From an uncultured Lachnospiraceae bacterium (GTDB lineage Bacteria; Bacillota; Clostridia; Lachnospirales; Lachnospiraceae): a stretch of 64,000 nt of DNA. The translations under genes and the position numbers were made by a program. Positions 25,131 to 33,169 of the stretch are shown here, one piece after another (positions within the stretch are counted from its first letter, which is position 1; the number at the start of each line of letters is the position of its first letter). The DNA lies in NCBI GenBank assembly GCA_944381615.1, contig CALWLT010000008.1, forward strand, positions 1 through 64,000. The letters are read 5' to 3'. The notes below the pieces were generated by a model. It had not been told where the DNA came from. It worked only from the letters and a program-made list of their open reading frames with translations, and ran no database searches.

Positions 25131-26366
25131 ATGAAAAAAAGAGTCTATTTATGCGGCACGATGGCGATGGTAATGACGCTGATGGCAGGCTGCTCGAGTT
25201 CGGGCGGGAGCGCGTCGGGCGAGTCGGCGGCCGGCGGATCCGGCGACGCCGCGGCGGAGGCGGAGATGACAATCCGCGTGGCGCACGTGTGCGGAACGGG
25301 CGCTCCGTATGATTACGGCGCCAATGTGTTCAAGGAACTGGTGGAAGAGCGCAGCGGCGGCCGCATGGAAGTAATCGTTTATGCGGGCGACATGACCTCG
25401 GACGAGGTAGAGTGCGTGGAGATGGTGCAGAATAATAACCTCGAGATCGGCTGGGTCGGAACCGGCGCTCTGGGCGGCTATGTGCCGGAGTTGGGCGTCT
25501 TTGAGCTTCCTTTCCTGTTTAACGATACGGAGCACGTCAACCGCGCGGTCGAGGGCGAGTTCGGCAACTATCTGCTGGAGAAGCTGAGCGCGGTCGAGGG
25601 CATTTACGGACTCGGCTATCACGAGGACGGCTGGAGAAATATCCTGACCAACGGCGTGACCATTAACACGGTAGACGATATGGAAGGCGTGCGGATGCGC
25701 TGTATGCAGAACGAGGTCTGCGTGGCGATGTATGAGGCGCTGGGATCAACTCCGGTAGCTCTTTCTTCCGGCGAGCAGTTTACGGGCCTGCAGAACGGCG
25801 TCGTAGACGGCACGGACAACAGCGCGCTTTACGCGGTGGCCGACGGTTATATCGAGGTTGTGGACAACATCTGCGATATCCATCATTTCTATTCCAGCGG
25901 TATCATCGTAGCCTCCAGCGACTGGTATGACAGCTTGAGCGCCGAGGATCAGGAGCTGATTAAACAGGCCGCCATCGACGCGGGCGAGCAGCAGAGAGAG
26001 TGGTTTATCGAGAGCGACGAGGCGGCGATCGCCGAGTATGAGGCGAAGGGCTATACCGTAACGCGCCCGACCGATCTCGATGCCTGGAGAGAGAAGGTAC
26101 AGCCGGTTTATGATGAAATGTTTGCCGCTCATCCGGAGTGGGAGGAGCTGGTAGAGATGGTGCGTGCGGCGGCCGACGAGACGGCGGAGCCGGACAGCGC
26201 TGACGCAGCGCCCGCAGAGGAAGCCGCGGAAGCTGACGCAGAGGCCGCAGAGCCTGCAGAAGAGGCCGCGGAAGCTGACGCAGAGCCCGCAGAAGAGGCC
26301 GCGGAAGCTGACGCAGCGTCCGCAGAGGAAGAGGCTGCAGAGCCCGCGGAGGAAGCTGCCGAGTAA
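25131..26366 (+). CDS. TRAP transporter substrate-binding lipoprotein (DctP family) with acidic repeat tail
   Basis: A 411-residue solute receptor. Residues 1-21 are a lipoprotein signal with lipobox MAGC (Cys21); a Ser/Gly/Ala linker leads into a DctP domain (about 45-345) with the conserved region MEGVRMRCMQNEVCVAMYEALGSTPVAL, whose arginine normally binds the substrate carboxylate. Residues 348-411 form a tail built from repeats such as AEEAAEADAEPAEEAAEAD, strongly acidic and outside the fold of the family. Imported solute is not readable; a carboxylate such as proline or a keto acid fits the neighbours. AAAGAGGAGG is upstream. First of three transporter genes. Confidence 0.9.
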   Translation: MKKRVYLCGTMAMVMTLMAGCSSSGGSASGESAAGGSGDAAAEAEMTIRVAHVCGTGAPYDYGANVFKELVEERSGGRMEVIVYAGDMTSDEVECVEMVQNNNLEIGWVGTGALGGYVPELGVFELPFLFNDTEHVNRAVEGEFGNYLLEKLSAVEGIYGLGYHEDGWRNILTNGVTINTVDDMEGVRMRCMQNEVCVAMYEALGSTPVALSSGEQFTGLQNGVVDGTDNSALYAVADGYIEVVDNICDIHHFYSSGIIVASSDWYDSLSAEDQELIKQAAIDAGEQQREWFIESDEAAIAEYEAKGYTVTRPTDLDAWREKVQPVYDEMFAAHPEWEELVEMVRAAADETAEPDSADAAPAEEAAEADAEAAEPAEEAAEADAEPAEEAAEADAASAEEEAAEPAEEAAE

Positions 26367-26405
26367 CCTGCAGTCTGACGGAATGCTTGTAGAAGGGATG
26401 CAAAA

Positions 26406-26924
26406 ATGAGAGGATTAATTGAGGAGTTACATAAGATCGGCGACGGAATCAACGTGGTGGCGAGAGTCCTTTTAGGCGTAACCTCCCTGATGCTGTGCGT
26501 GGCGGTAATCGGTCAGTTTATCCTGCGCTGGGTCGGGATGTCGCTTCCCTGGGCCACCGAATTTGCCTGCTACATTTTCGTGTGGACCACCATGCTGGGA
26601 AGCGCCGTGGCCAGCCGCCATCTGCTGCACATCGGCGTGGATCTGGTCATTAACCTGTTCCGCGGAAAAACGCGGACCTTCCTGATGGTCGTTGCGGATC
26701 TGATCCTGATCGGCGCGCTGATCCTGTTTACGGTGGCCAGCGGAGAATACACGATCGCACAGATCCCGCACAAAGGGACGACGATTCCGTTTTCTCTGGC
26801 CTGGTTCTACGTATCGCTGCCGCTCAGCGGAATCATTATGATTTACTATACGTTTGTGCAGCTTCTGGAAAATATCTGCTACGGAGAAGCCAGACGTATC
26901 CCGCTGCCGGGAGATGAGGGATAG
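26406..26924 (+). CDS. TRAP transporter small permease (DctQ family)
   Basis: A 172-residue membrane protein with four hydrophobic segments (about 18-40, 50-67, 88-110, 130-152). PWATEFACYIFVWTTMLGSAVASR is the typical second-segment motif. It bridges the receptor and the large permease. GAAGGG lies upstream. The large subunit follows after 9 bp. Confidence 0.92.
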   Translation: MRGLIEELHKIGDGINVVARVLLGVTSLMLCVAVIGQFILRWVGMSLPWATEFACYIFVWTTMLGSAVASRHLLHIGVDLVINLFRGKTRTFLMVVADLILIGALILFTVASGEYTIAQIPHKGTTIPFSLAWFYVSLPLSGIIMIYYTFVQLLENICYGEARRIPLPGDEG

Positions 26925-26933
26925 GAGGAACAT

Positions 26934-28220
26934 ATGTTTAACAGTATTATTTTATTCGGCAGCTTTTTCCTGTTTCTTGCGCTGGGCGTGCCGATTGCAT
27001 TTGTACTGATTGTAGCGACGGTTTCGTATGCGCTGCTCAGCACCGGGGATGCCAACCTGGCGCTGGTGCCGCAGCGCATCATCTACGGAATCAACGACTT
27101 TACCATGCTGTGTCTGCCGTTCTTTGCCCTGGCGGGAAATATCATGAACCACGGCGGAATTACCATGCGTCTGGTGCGCTTTGCGCAGGCCTTCGTCGGA
27201 CATATCCGGGGCGGCCTCGGCATGGTGGATATCCTGGTCTGCATGATGTTCGGAACGGTATCCGGCTCGGCGGTAGCCGGAACGGCGGCCGTCGGCTGCC
27301 TGATGATTCCGGCCATGAAAAATGAGAAGTATGACGCGGGCTTTGCCTCGGGCCTGACGGCCTGCGCGTCCTGCTGCTGCCCGATCATCCCGCCCAGCCT
27401 GGCGTTCGTCATCTACGGCGCGGCGGCCAAGGTATCGGTCGGCGATATGTTTATCGCCGGCGTCATCCCCGGGATCCTGATGGGGCTGATTATGATGTTT
27501 GTCGTCTATCTGTTTGCAAGAAAGAATGATTTCCCGAAGGGCCCGAAGACGAGCTGGAAGGAAAAATGGGAGGCGACCCGGTCGGCGCTTCCCTGCATCG
27601 GCCTTCCGATCATCGTAGTCGGCGGCATCATGGGCGGCTTCTTTACGCCTACCGAGGCCGCGGCGGCCGCTGTCCTTTACTCTCTGTTCCTGTCGCTGTT
27701 TATCTATCACAGCGTGGGCGCGAAGGAGCTCTGGAAATCGCTGATTGACAGCGCGATCGACAGCGGTACGGTCATGCTGATTGTAGGCGGCTGCTACCTG
27801 TTCGGCTGGGTTATCTCCAATGAGAGATGGGCCGTGATGGTAACGGATATGCTGGTCGGTATGGAGACCTCTCTGGCCGTGAAGCTTCTGCTGGTCAATC
27901 TGGTGCTGCTGGTTGTCGGTATGTTTATGGACAGCGCGCCGGCGATCATGCTGGTGGCCCCGATCCTGGCTCCGGCCATGGAAGGGCTGGGCGTCGATCC
28001 GATTCAGACGGGTATGATTGTCTGCCTGAACCTGACGATCGGCCTGGCGACGCCGCCGGTCGGCGTCTGCCTGTACACGGCGACGAACATTGCCCGCTGC
28101 AAGTTTGGCGAGACGATTCGCAATGCAATTCCGTTCCTGATTGCCATGCTGGCCGCGCTGGCGATTATTACCTACGTTCCGGTGGTTTCCCGGATTCCGT
28201 TTATCCTGATGGGACGATAA
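26934..28220 (+). CDS. TRAP transporter large permease (DctM family)
   Basis: A 428-residue membrane protein with about eleven to twelve hydrophobic segments, the sodium-coupled transport channel of the TRAP system. Marks include GVPIAFVLIVATVSY, the loop FAGNIMNHGGI (here FALAGNIMNHGGI), and CPIIPPSLAFVIYG. GGATAGGAGGAACAT precedes the ATG. Complete and normal in length. Confidence 0.95.
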   Translation: MFNSIILFGSFFLFLALGVPIAFVLIVATVSYALLSTGDANLALVPQRIIYGINDFTMLCLPFFALAGNIMNHGGITMRLVRFAQAFVGHIRGGLGMVDILVCMMFGTVSGSAVAGTAAVGCLMIPAMKNEKYDAGFASGLTACASCCCPIIPPSLAFVIYGAAAKVSVGDMFIAGVIPGILMGLIMMFVVYLFARKNDFPKGPKTSWKEKWEATRSALPCIGLPIIVVGGIMGGFFTPTEAAAAAVLYSLFLSLFIYHSVGAKELWKSLIDSAIDSGTVMLIVGGCYLFGWVISNERWAVMVTDMLVGMETSLAVKLLLVNLVLLVVGMFMDSAPAIMLVAPILAPAMEGLGVDPIQTGMIVCLNLTIGLATPPVGVCLYTATNIARCKFGETIRNAIPFLIAMLAALAIITYVPVVSRIPFILMGR

Positions 28221-28238
28221 GGATTGCTTCGCATAGAC

Positions 28239-28336
28239 AGAGGGGGCGTCTGAAGAAAGGATGGTATCGGACCGGCCCGGCAGGGTTCTGCGCGGGGCGG
28301 GGATGTGATATAATCCGGACAGAGGACGCCCCCTCT
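28239..28336. repeat. 12-bp inverted repeat around sdaA promoter
   Basis: AGAGGGGGCGTC (28239-28250) and GACGCCCCCTCT (28325-28336) are perfect inverted copies 74 bp apart. Between them is an extended -10 box, TGATATAAT (28306-28314). Confidence 0.75.
28306..28314 (+). promoter_or_regulatory. Extended -10 promoter of L-serine dehydratase
   Basis: TG-A-TATAAT, with no good -35 box. Its place between two inverted arms suggests control by a bound factor or by RNA folding against the upstream operon's 3' end. Confidence 0.5.
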
Positions 28337-28473
28337 CCCCCTTTTCGGGGAGAAAAGCGGGACAGCATATGAAAGAACGGGGAACCGGAGATCGGAAACG
28401 GAGCAGAATCCGGGAAACGGAAAACAGGACAGAGGAAGCCGCGGCAGACGGATGCGGCGGAGAGGAGGAAACG

Positions 28474-30054
28474 ATGGGGGAAAAACAGGCTCCCAGTATT
28501 TTTAACGATGTGCTTGGGCCAATTATGCGCGGGCCGTCCAGCTCGCACGTGGCCGGGGCGGCCCGGATCGGGGAACTGGCCCGGCAGGCCGCGGGAGGCG
28601 AGGTTGCGGAGGCGCTGGTGGAGTTTGATGTGAACGGATCGCTGGCGGAGTCGCATGAGGGGCACGGGACGGACATGGGGCTGGCCTGCGGCCTGGTGGG
28701 AATGCCGCTCACGGATCCGCGCGTCATGGATTACCGGGCGCTTTTAAAGGAGCGGGGGATCCGGGTGGAGTACCGCATTCTGGATTACGGGGCCAGCCAT
28801 CCCAATCATTACCGGATGACGCTGAAAACCCGGGAAGGCGAAACCGTCCGCATGGAGGCGATCTCGACGGGCGGCGGGATGATCCGCGTCCTGTCGCTGG
28901 ACGGATTCCCGGTTTTCGTGGAGGGCGATTCGTTTGAGAGCTTTTATACGGTTCCGGCCGGGGAGGCAGAAGAAGCCGGGAAGCGGCTGCGCGAGGCGGC
29001 TCAGGCAGCCGGGGAGGTTCTGGCTTTTGAGCGCTCGGACGCGGGGGAGGAAACGCTCTGGCAGCTGAAGACGGCGGCTCCCTTAAACGAAGAGGTCCGG
29101 GAACGGCTGAGGCGGCAGGCAGGCGCGGGAAAGTGCTATTACCTGACGCCGGTCCTTCCGGTCGGCTCCGGCAGGGAAAGCAGGGTCCCGTTCCGGACGG
29201 CAACGGAGCTTCTGGAATACAACCGGGACAGGGGGCTGCAGCTGTGGGAGCTGGCGGTTCTTTATGAAAGCAGGCGGGGGAATCTTCCGCAGGAGGAGGT
29301 ATATTCCCGGATGCGGGATCTGGTCGCTCTGATGCGGGAGTCCGTCCGGATCGGACTGGAAAAAACGCAGTATGACGATCGGATTCTGCCCGCGCAGGCG
29401 TGGAAAATCGGCCAGGCCGCCGATCAGGGAAGGCTGGTGCCGGGCCTGGTTATGAATGAGGTAATCCGCTGCGTGACGGCGATCATGGAGGCCAAGAGCT
29501 CCATGAACGTGATCGTCGCGGCGCCCACGGCCGGGTCCTGCGGCTGCCTTCCGGGGACGCTGATCGGCCTGGAGCGGGCGCTGAAGATGCCGGAGAAGGA
29601 GACGGTAAAGGGGATGCTGGCCGCCGGCCTGATCGGCGTGTTCTTCGCAGAGGAGGCGACGTTTGCGGCGGAGGTGGGCGGCTGTCAGATGGAGTGCGGA
29701 GCCGGTTCCGGAATGGCGGCGGCGGGCGTCGCGCAGATGATGGGAGCGACGGCCGCCGAGTGCCTGAGCGCCGCGTCGTTTGCGCTGCAGTCCATCACGG
29801 GCCTGGCCTGCGATCCGGTTGCCAACCGGGTGGAGGTTCCCTGCCTGAATAAAAATATCATGGGCGGAATGAACGCGCTTGGCAGCGCCAATGTCGCGCT
29901 GGCCGGCTTTGACGCGCTGATTGGGCTGGACGAGGTCATCGGCGCGATCTATGAGATCGGCCTGAGCCTGCCGCTGGAGCTTCGCTGCACGCTGGGAGGG
30001 CTGGGAAAGACCCGTACGTCCATGGAGATCCGCAGAACGCTTGAGGAGACTTGA
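28474..30054 (+). CDS. sdaA: L-serine dehydratase, single-chain iron-sulfur type
   Basis: A 526-residue enzyme that deaminates L-serine to pyruvate and ammonia with an oxygen-sensitive [4Fe-4S] cluster. The N-terminal beta part starts FNDVLGPIMRGPSSSHVAGA and contains an ACT-like fold; the alpha part from about 260 has the cluster cysteines in GSCGC, GGCQMECGAGSG and LACDPV. In many clostridia the two parts are separate proteins; here they are fused, as in E. coli, and the chain is longer than the E. coli one. GGAGAGGAGG precedes ATG 28474. It is oxygen-labile by family knowledge. Confidence 0.95.
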   Translation: MGEKQAPSIFNDVLGPIMRGPSSSHVAGAARIGELARQAAGGEVAEALVEFDVNGSLAESHEGHGTDMGLACGLVGMPLTDPRVMDYRALLKERGIRVEYRILDYGASHPNHYRMTLKTREGETVRMEAISTGGGMIRVLSLDGFPVFVEGDSFESFYTVPAGEAEEAGKRLREAAQAAGEVLAFERSDAGEETLWQLKTAAPLNEEVRERLRRQAGAGKCYYLTPVLPVGSGRESRVPFRTATELLEYNRDRGLQLWELAVLYESRRGNLPQEEVYSRMRDLVALMRESVRIGLEKTQYDDRILPAQAWKIGQAADQGRLVPGLVMNEVIRCVTAIMEAKSSMNVIVAAPTAGSCGCLPGTLIGLERALKMPEKETVKGMLAAGLIGVFFAEEATFAAEVGGCQMECGAGSGMAAAGVAQMMGATAAECLSAASFALQSITGLACDPVANRVEVPCLNKNIMGGMNALGSANVALAGFDALIGLDEVIGAIYEIGLSLPLELRCTLGGLGKTRTSMEIRRTLEET

Positions 30055-30070
30055 GAAAAGTCTCCTTTTT
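30045..30070 (+). terminator. Terminator overlapping the sdaA stop codon
   Basis: GGAGACTT (30045-30052) pairs with AAGTCTCC (30058-30065), then five T. The stem includes the stop codon at 30052-30054. Confidence 0.85.
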
Positions 30071-30168
30071 CATTATAATGGGAAAAAACGGAGAACGGCT
30101 GCATGGGAAATGGAAGCCGGAAAACAGCCGCATGGAAAGTGAAAGGGCAGCGGTGCGGAGGAGGGAAA

Positions 30169-30873
30169 ATGAAGGAACGGGATTTGGAATGGCGGATTCT
30201 GCGGGAGATGAACGGGGACGGCGGGCCGCTGGGGGCGCTCTCTCTGAGCAGCCGGCTGGGGATTCCGCCGGCCAGCATCGGGCGGGCGCTGCGAAAACTG
30301 GAGGATCAGAGGCTTGTTTCCAAAAGCCAGAATAAGGGGAGGATCCTGACGGCGCAGGGCCGGGAGATTCTGGCCAGGGAACAGAAAAAGAAGGATACCG
30401 TTTCCCTGGCGGAAGAGCTGATGGACGCCGCCCTGAGCGGAGACGAAAAGATTCTTCTGGATATCCTGAAGCTGCGGCAGCTTCTGGAGTGCGAGGCGGC
30501 CGGGCTGTGCGCGCAGAATGCGGGGCCGTGGGAGACAGAATGGCTTGAGAGGCTGCAGTCGGATTATGAATCCGAGCTGCGCCGCGGGGGAAATGGGAGC
30601 GAGCAGGATTTAAAGCTTCATCTGGCAATCGCGGCCTGTTCCGGAAACCGCGTGCTGCCGGGCCTTCTGCAGCTGCTCCTTACAGATCACAATTCCTATG
30701 CCAGCTTTAACGAGGCGGCCCGAAGCCGCGGCCTTCCGGATGAAAAAGAACACGGGGCGCTGCTGGAGGCTATCCGGCAGCATGACGCCGGGAAGGCGCG
30801 GCGTCAGATGGAGCTGCATCTGGAGCGGGTAAAACAGAATGTGCGGGCCTCGTTTGCGGGGCGCAGGGCGTAG
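30169..30873 (+). CDS. FCD-domain transcriptional regulator
   Basis: A 234-residue regulator. Residues 1-75 form a winged helix (LSLSSRLGIPPASIGRALRKLEDQRLV) and residues 100-225 an FCD ligand-binding domain as in FadR-type GntR regulators (LKLRQLLECEAA, LHLAIAACSGN, HGALLEAIRQHDAGKA). The usual GntR N-terminal motif is not present; the winged helix looks closer to the MarR sort. FCD domains bind small organic acids. It follows sdaA after its terminator, so it may control sdaA or the TRAP genes; unproven. GGAGGAGGG precedes ATG 30169. Confidence 0.8.
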   Translation: MKERDLEWRILREMNGDGGPLGALSLSSRLGIPPASIGRALRKLEDQRLVSKSQNKGRILTAQGREILAREQKKKDTVSLAEELMDAALSGDEKILLDILKLRQLLECEAAGLCAQNAGPWETEWLERLQSDYESELRRGGNGSEQDLKLHLAIAACSGNRVLPGLLQLLLTDHNSYASFNEAARSRGLPDEKEHGALLEAIRQHDAGKARRQMELHLERVKQNVRASFAGRRA

Positions 30874-30962
30874 CGCGAAAGAAGGAGTTCCGGCGGAACG
30901 CATGCCCGCCTGGAGGACGGGATCAGGGCGCAGAGGAAATGCGGGCAGAACGCTTGGGGAAT

Positions 30963-31046
30963 GGGATCAGAGCGGGCAGAAACGGGATCAGAGCGCGCGG
31001 AAACAGGATCCAGGCGCGCGGAAACCGGATCAGAGCGCGGCGGGGC
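30963..31046. repeat. 21-bp tandem repeat, four units
   Basis: Units built on GGGATCAGAGCGCGCGGAAAC start at 30963, 30984, 31005 and 31026, an exact 21-bp period. They fill the gap between convergent genes and enter the 3' end of the kinase gene, where they encode its last residues. Confidence 0.9.
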
Positions 31047-32439
31047 GCGGAAGGCTGAAAATAAATTCCGTGCCGACGCCCTCAGTGCTGACGACGTCGA
31101 TGTTTTCGCCATGCGCCTGGATGATCTCGCGCACGATGGAAAGGCCGAGCCCGGTTCCGCGCTTGTCCTTGCCGCGGGAGAGATCCGTCTTGTAGAAGCG
31201 CTCCCAGATTTTTTTGAGGCTGTCGCGCGGGATCCCGATGCCCGTGTCCTTGACGGAGACAAACACTTTCTCGTAGCGGACGTAGGTCTGAAGATAGATG
31301 ACGGAGTCATCGTGGCTGAATTTGATGGCGTTGTCGATGAGGTTATAGAGAACCTGCTGGATTTTTCCCAGATCGGCGCAGACCATCTGCGTGGCGTCGG
31401 AAAAGGTCAGATCAAAGGTAATGCCGCGCGCGCTGCAGGTGCCTTCAAAGGAGGCGGCGGTGTCGCGGATGATGCGGTTGATATCGAAGTTGCTCTTGGT
31501 CAGATAGGCCTTGCTGTCGAGCGAGTTGAGCGTCAGCATCCCCTGCGTCAGCTTGTTCAGGCGTTCCGTTTCCGAGATGATGATGTGCAGGTATTTCTGG
31601 TAGTGCTCCGGCGGGATCGTCCCGTCGAGGATGGCTTCCAGATAGCCCTTGATGGAGGTCAGGGGAGAGCGGAAGTCGTGGGACACGTTGGCGATGAATT
31701 TTTTCTGGTATTCCTCCGCCTCGTTGAGCGCGTCGGACATATAGTTGAGCGTGCTGGCCAGATAGCCGATCTCGTCATGGCTGGAGACGGGGATGTTGTG
31801 CGAGAGATTTCCGGCCGCGTATTCGCCGGCCGCAAAGGTAATCTTCTTGAGCGGGATGTAGACGACCCGGGTAAAGACCAGCAGGATGATCAGCGAGAGC
31901 ACGAAGAGGATGGCGGAGGTTATGTATACAATATTCAGAAAACCGTTCTGTTCGGCCTCGATCAGCCGCAGGGGAAGGTGAATGACGATATAGCCGTAGG
32001 TCTGCATGTTGCCCGTGATGGGCGCGGAGACAGAGAGAACCTTTTCGGAGAAAAGCCCGTAGTAGGTTCCAGTGGAATAGAGGCGGTTGCCCTGGGCAGT
32101 GGGGTCGAAATCCTCGACCAGGACGCCGGTGCGGCGGCCGCTGCTGTCGGCGGCGATGGCGCCGTCGTGATCCAGAATCCAGATATCGGATTTTAAGTAG
32201 GCGGACACGGCCTCCAGCTGCGGATAGGCGGATTCCAGATCGATCTGCGCCCCTTCGTAGACCCGGCTGCAGTTGTCGGCGATCAGCGTGGCCTCGTCAT
32301 AGAGCACCTCCGCGTTCCGCCTTACCAGATAGCGGTAGGTAATGGCGGAAGAGAAGGTGGCGATGGTAATGAAGCCCAGGAGGCCGAATACCAGATAGCC
32401 AAGGAGCAGTTTGTAATAAAGAGAGAGAGAATGTTTCAT
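31030..32439 (-). CDS. Two-component sensor histidine kinase
   Basis: A 469-residue membrane kinase. Two membrane segments (about 9-36 and 168-192) enclose an extracellular sensor part; a HAMP domain follows (193-245), then the dimer/phosphoacceptor helix with His254 in NVSHDFRSPLTS, and the ATP-binding domain with NLIDNAIKFS, DTGIGIP and GTGLGLSI. It phosphorylates the OmpR-type regulator encoded 5 bp upstream. The signal is unknown. Last gene of the mutS2-regulator-kinase unit. Confidence 0.95.
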   Translation of the reverse strand: MKHSLSLYYKLLLGYLVFGLLGFITIATFSSAITYRYLVRRNAEVLYDEATLIADNCSRVYEGAQIDLESAYPQLEAVSAYLKSDIWILDHDGAIAADSSGRRTGVLVEDFDPTAQGNRLYSTGTYYGLFSEKVLSVSAPITGNMQTYGYIVIHLPLRLIEAEQNGFLNIVYITSAILFVLSLIILLVFTRVVYIPLKKITFAAGEYAAGNLSHNIPVSSHDEIGYLASTLNYMSDALNEAEEYQKKFIANVSHDFRSPLTSIKGYLEAILDGTIPPEHYQKYLHIIISETERLNKLTQGMLTLNSLDSKAYLTKSNFDINRIIRDTAASFEGTCSARGITFDLTFSDATQMVCADLGKIQQVLYNLIDNAIKFSHDDSVIYLQTYVRYEKVFVSVKDTGIGIPRDSLKKIWERFYKTDLSRGKDKRGTGLGLSIVREIIQAHGENIDVVSTEGVGTEFIFSLPRPAAL

Positions 32440-32444
32440 GCCGT

Positions 32445-33158
32445 CTACCGTTTCACTTCAAATTTATATCCGATGCCCCATACGGTGGTCAGGGCCCAGT
32501 TTTCATGATCCTTGATTTTTTCCCGCAGCCGCTTGATGTGGACGTCGACGGTCCGGGTATCCCCGATGTACTCGTATCCCCAGATGTGATCCAGAAGCTG
32601 TTCCCTGGTAAAGACCTGGTTGGGCGAGGAGGCGAGGAAATAGAGCAGCTCCAGCTCCTTGGGCGGCATCTCGATGGAGTGTCCGTTGTAGATGACCGAG
32701 TAGTTGGTCAGATTGACGATGAGATCCGGGTATTCGACAAAATCGCCGTGCTGCTCGGTCCCGGGGGCGGAAGCCGCCTGCGGGGCGGCCTGGTAGCGGC
32801 GCAGGACGGCCTTGACCCGCGCCACCAGCTCCTTGGAGTCAAAGGGCTTGATCATATAGTCGTCGGCGCCCAGCTCCAGCCCCAGCACCTTGTCGAAGAT
32901 CTCGCCCTTGGCCGAAAGCATGATGATGGGGACCTGCGAGGTGGCGCGCAGCTCACGGCAGACCTGGTAGCCGTCGATTCCCGGAAGCATCAGATCCAGC
33001 AGGATCAGATTGGGGCGGAAGGAGGGAAATTCCCGCAGCGCTTCCTCGCCGTCGCCCACGATTTTTGTTTCAAAGCATTCTTTTGTCAGATACAGAGAGA
33101 TGAGCTCTGCAATGTTCTGATCGTCGTCTACGATCAGGATTCTCTGTTTTTCAGCCAT
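32445..33158 (-). CDS. OmpR-family response regulator
   Basis: A 237-residue regulator with a receiver domain (1-120; acidic pocket VDDD, phosphoacceptor Asp55 in LLDLMLPG, MIKPF lysine) and a C-terminal winged helix (about 140-235: PPKELELLYFLASSPNQVFTRE...TVDVHIKRLREKI). Partner of the kinase that follows. Its binding site (AGGGGGA) overlaps the last codons of mutS2, so translation of the two is coupled. Confidence 0.96.
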   Translation of the reverse strand: MAEKQRILIVDDDQNIAELISLYLTKECFETKIVGDGEEALREFPSFRPNLILLDLMLPGIDGYQVCRELRATSQVPIIMLSAKGEIFDKVLGLELGADDYMIKPFDSKELVARVKAVLRRYQAAPQAASAPGTEQHGDFVEYPDLIVNLTNYSVIYNGHSIEMPPKELELLYFLASSPNQVFTREQLLDHIWGYEYIGDTRTVDVHIKRLREKIKDHENWALTTVWGIGYKFEVKR

Positions 33159-33169
33159 GGTACTTCCCC

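Noticed and set aside
26952..28727. 591-codon minus-strand frame opposite dctM and sdaA
   Set aside because: Shadow of the plus-strand genes, rich in Arg/His/Asp, and crosses two clear genes with good starts.
30961..32196. 411-codon plus-strand frame opposite the histidine kinase gene
   Set aside because: Begins in a tandem repeat and mirrors the kinase gene; no ribosome site.
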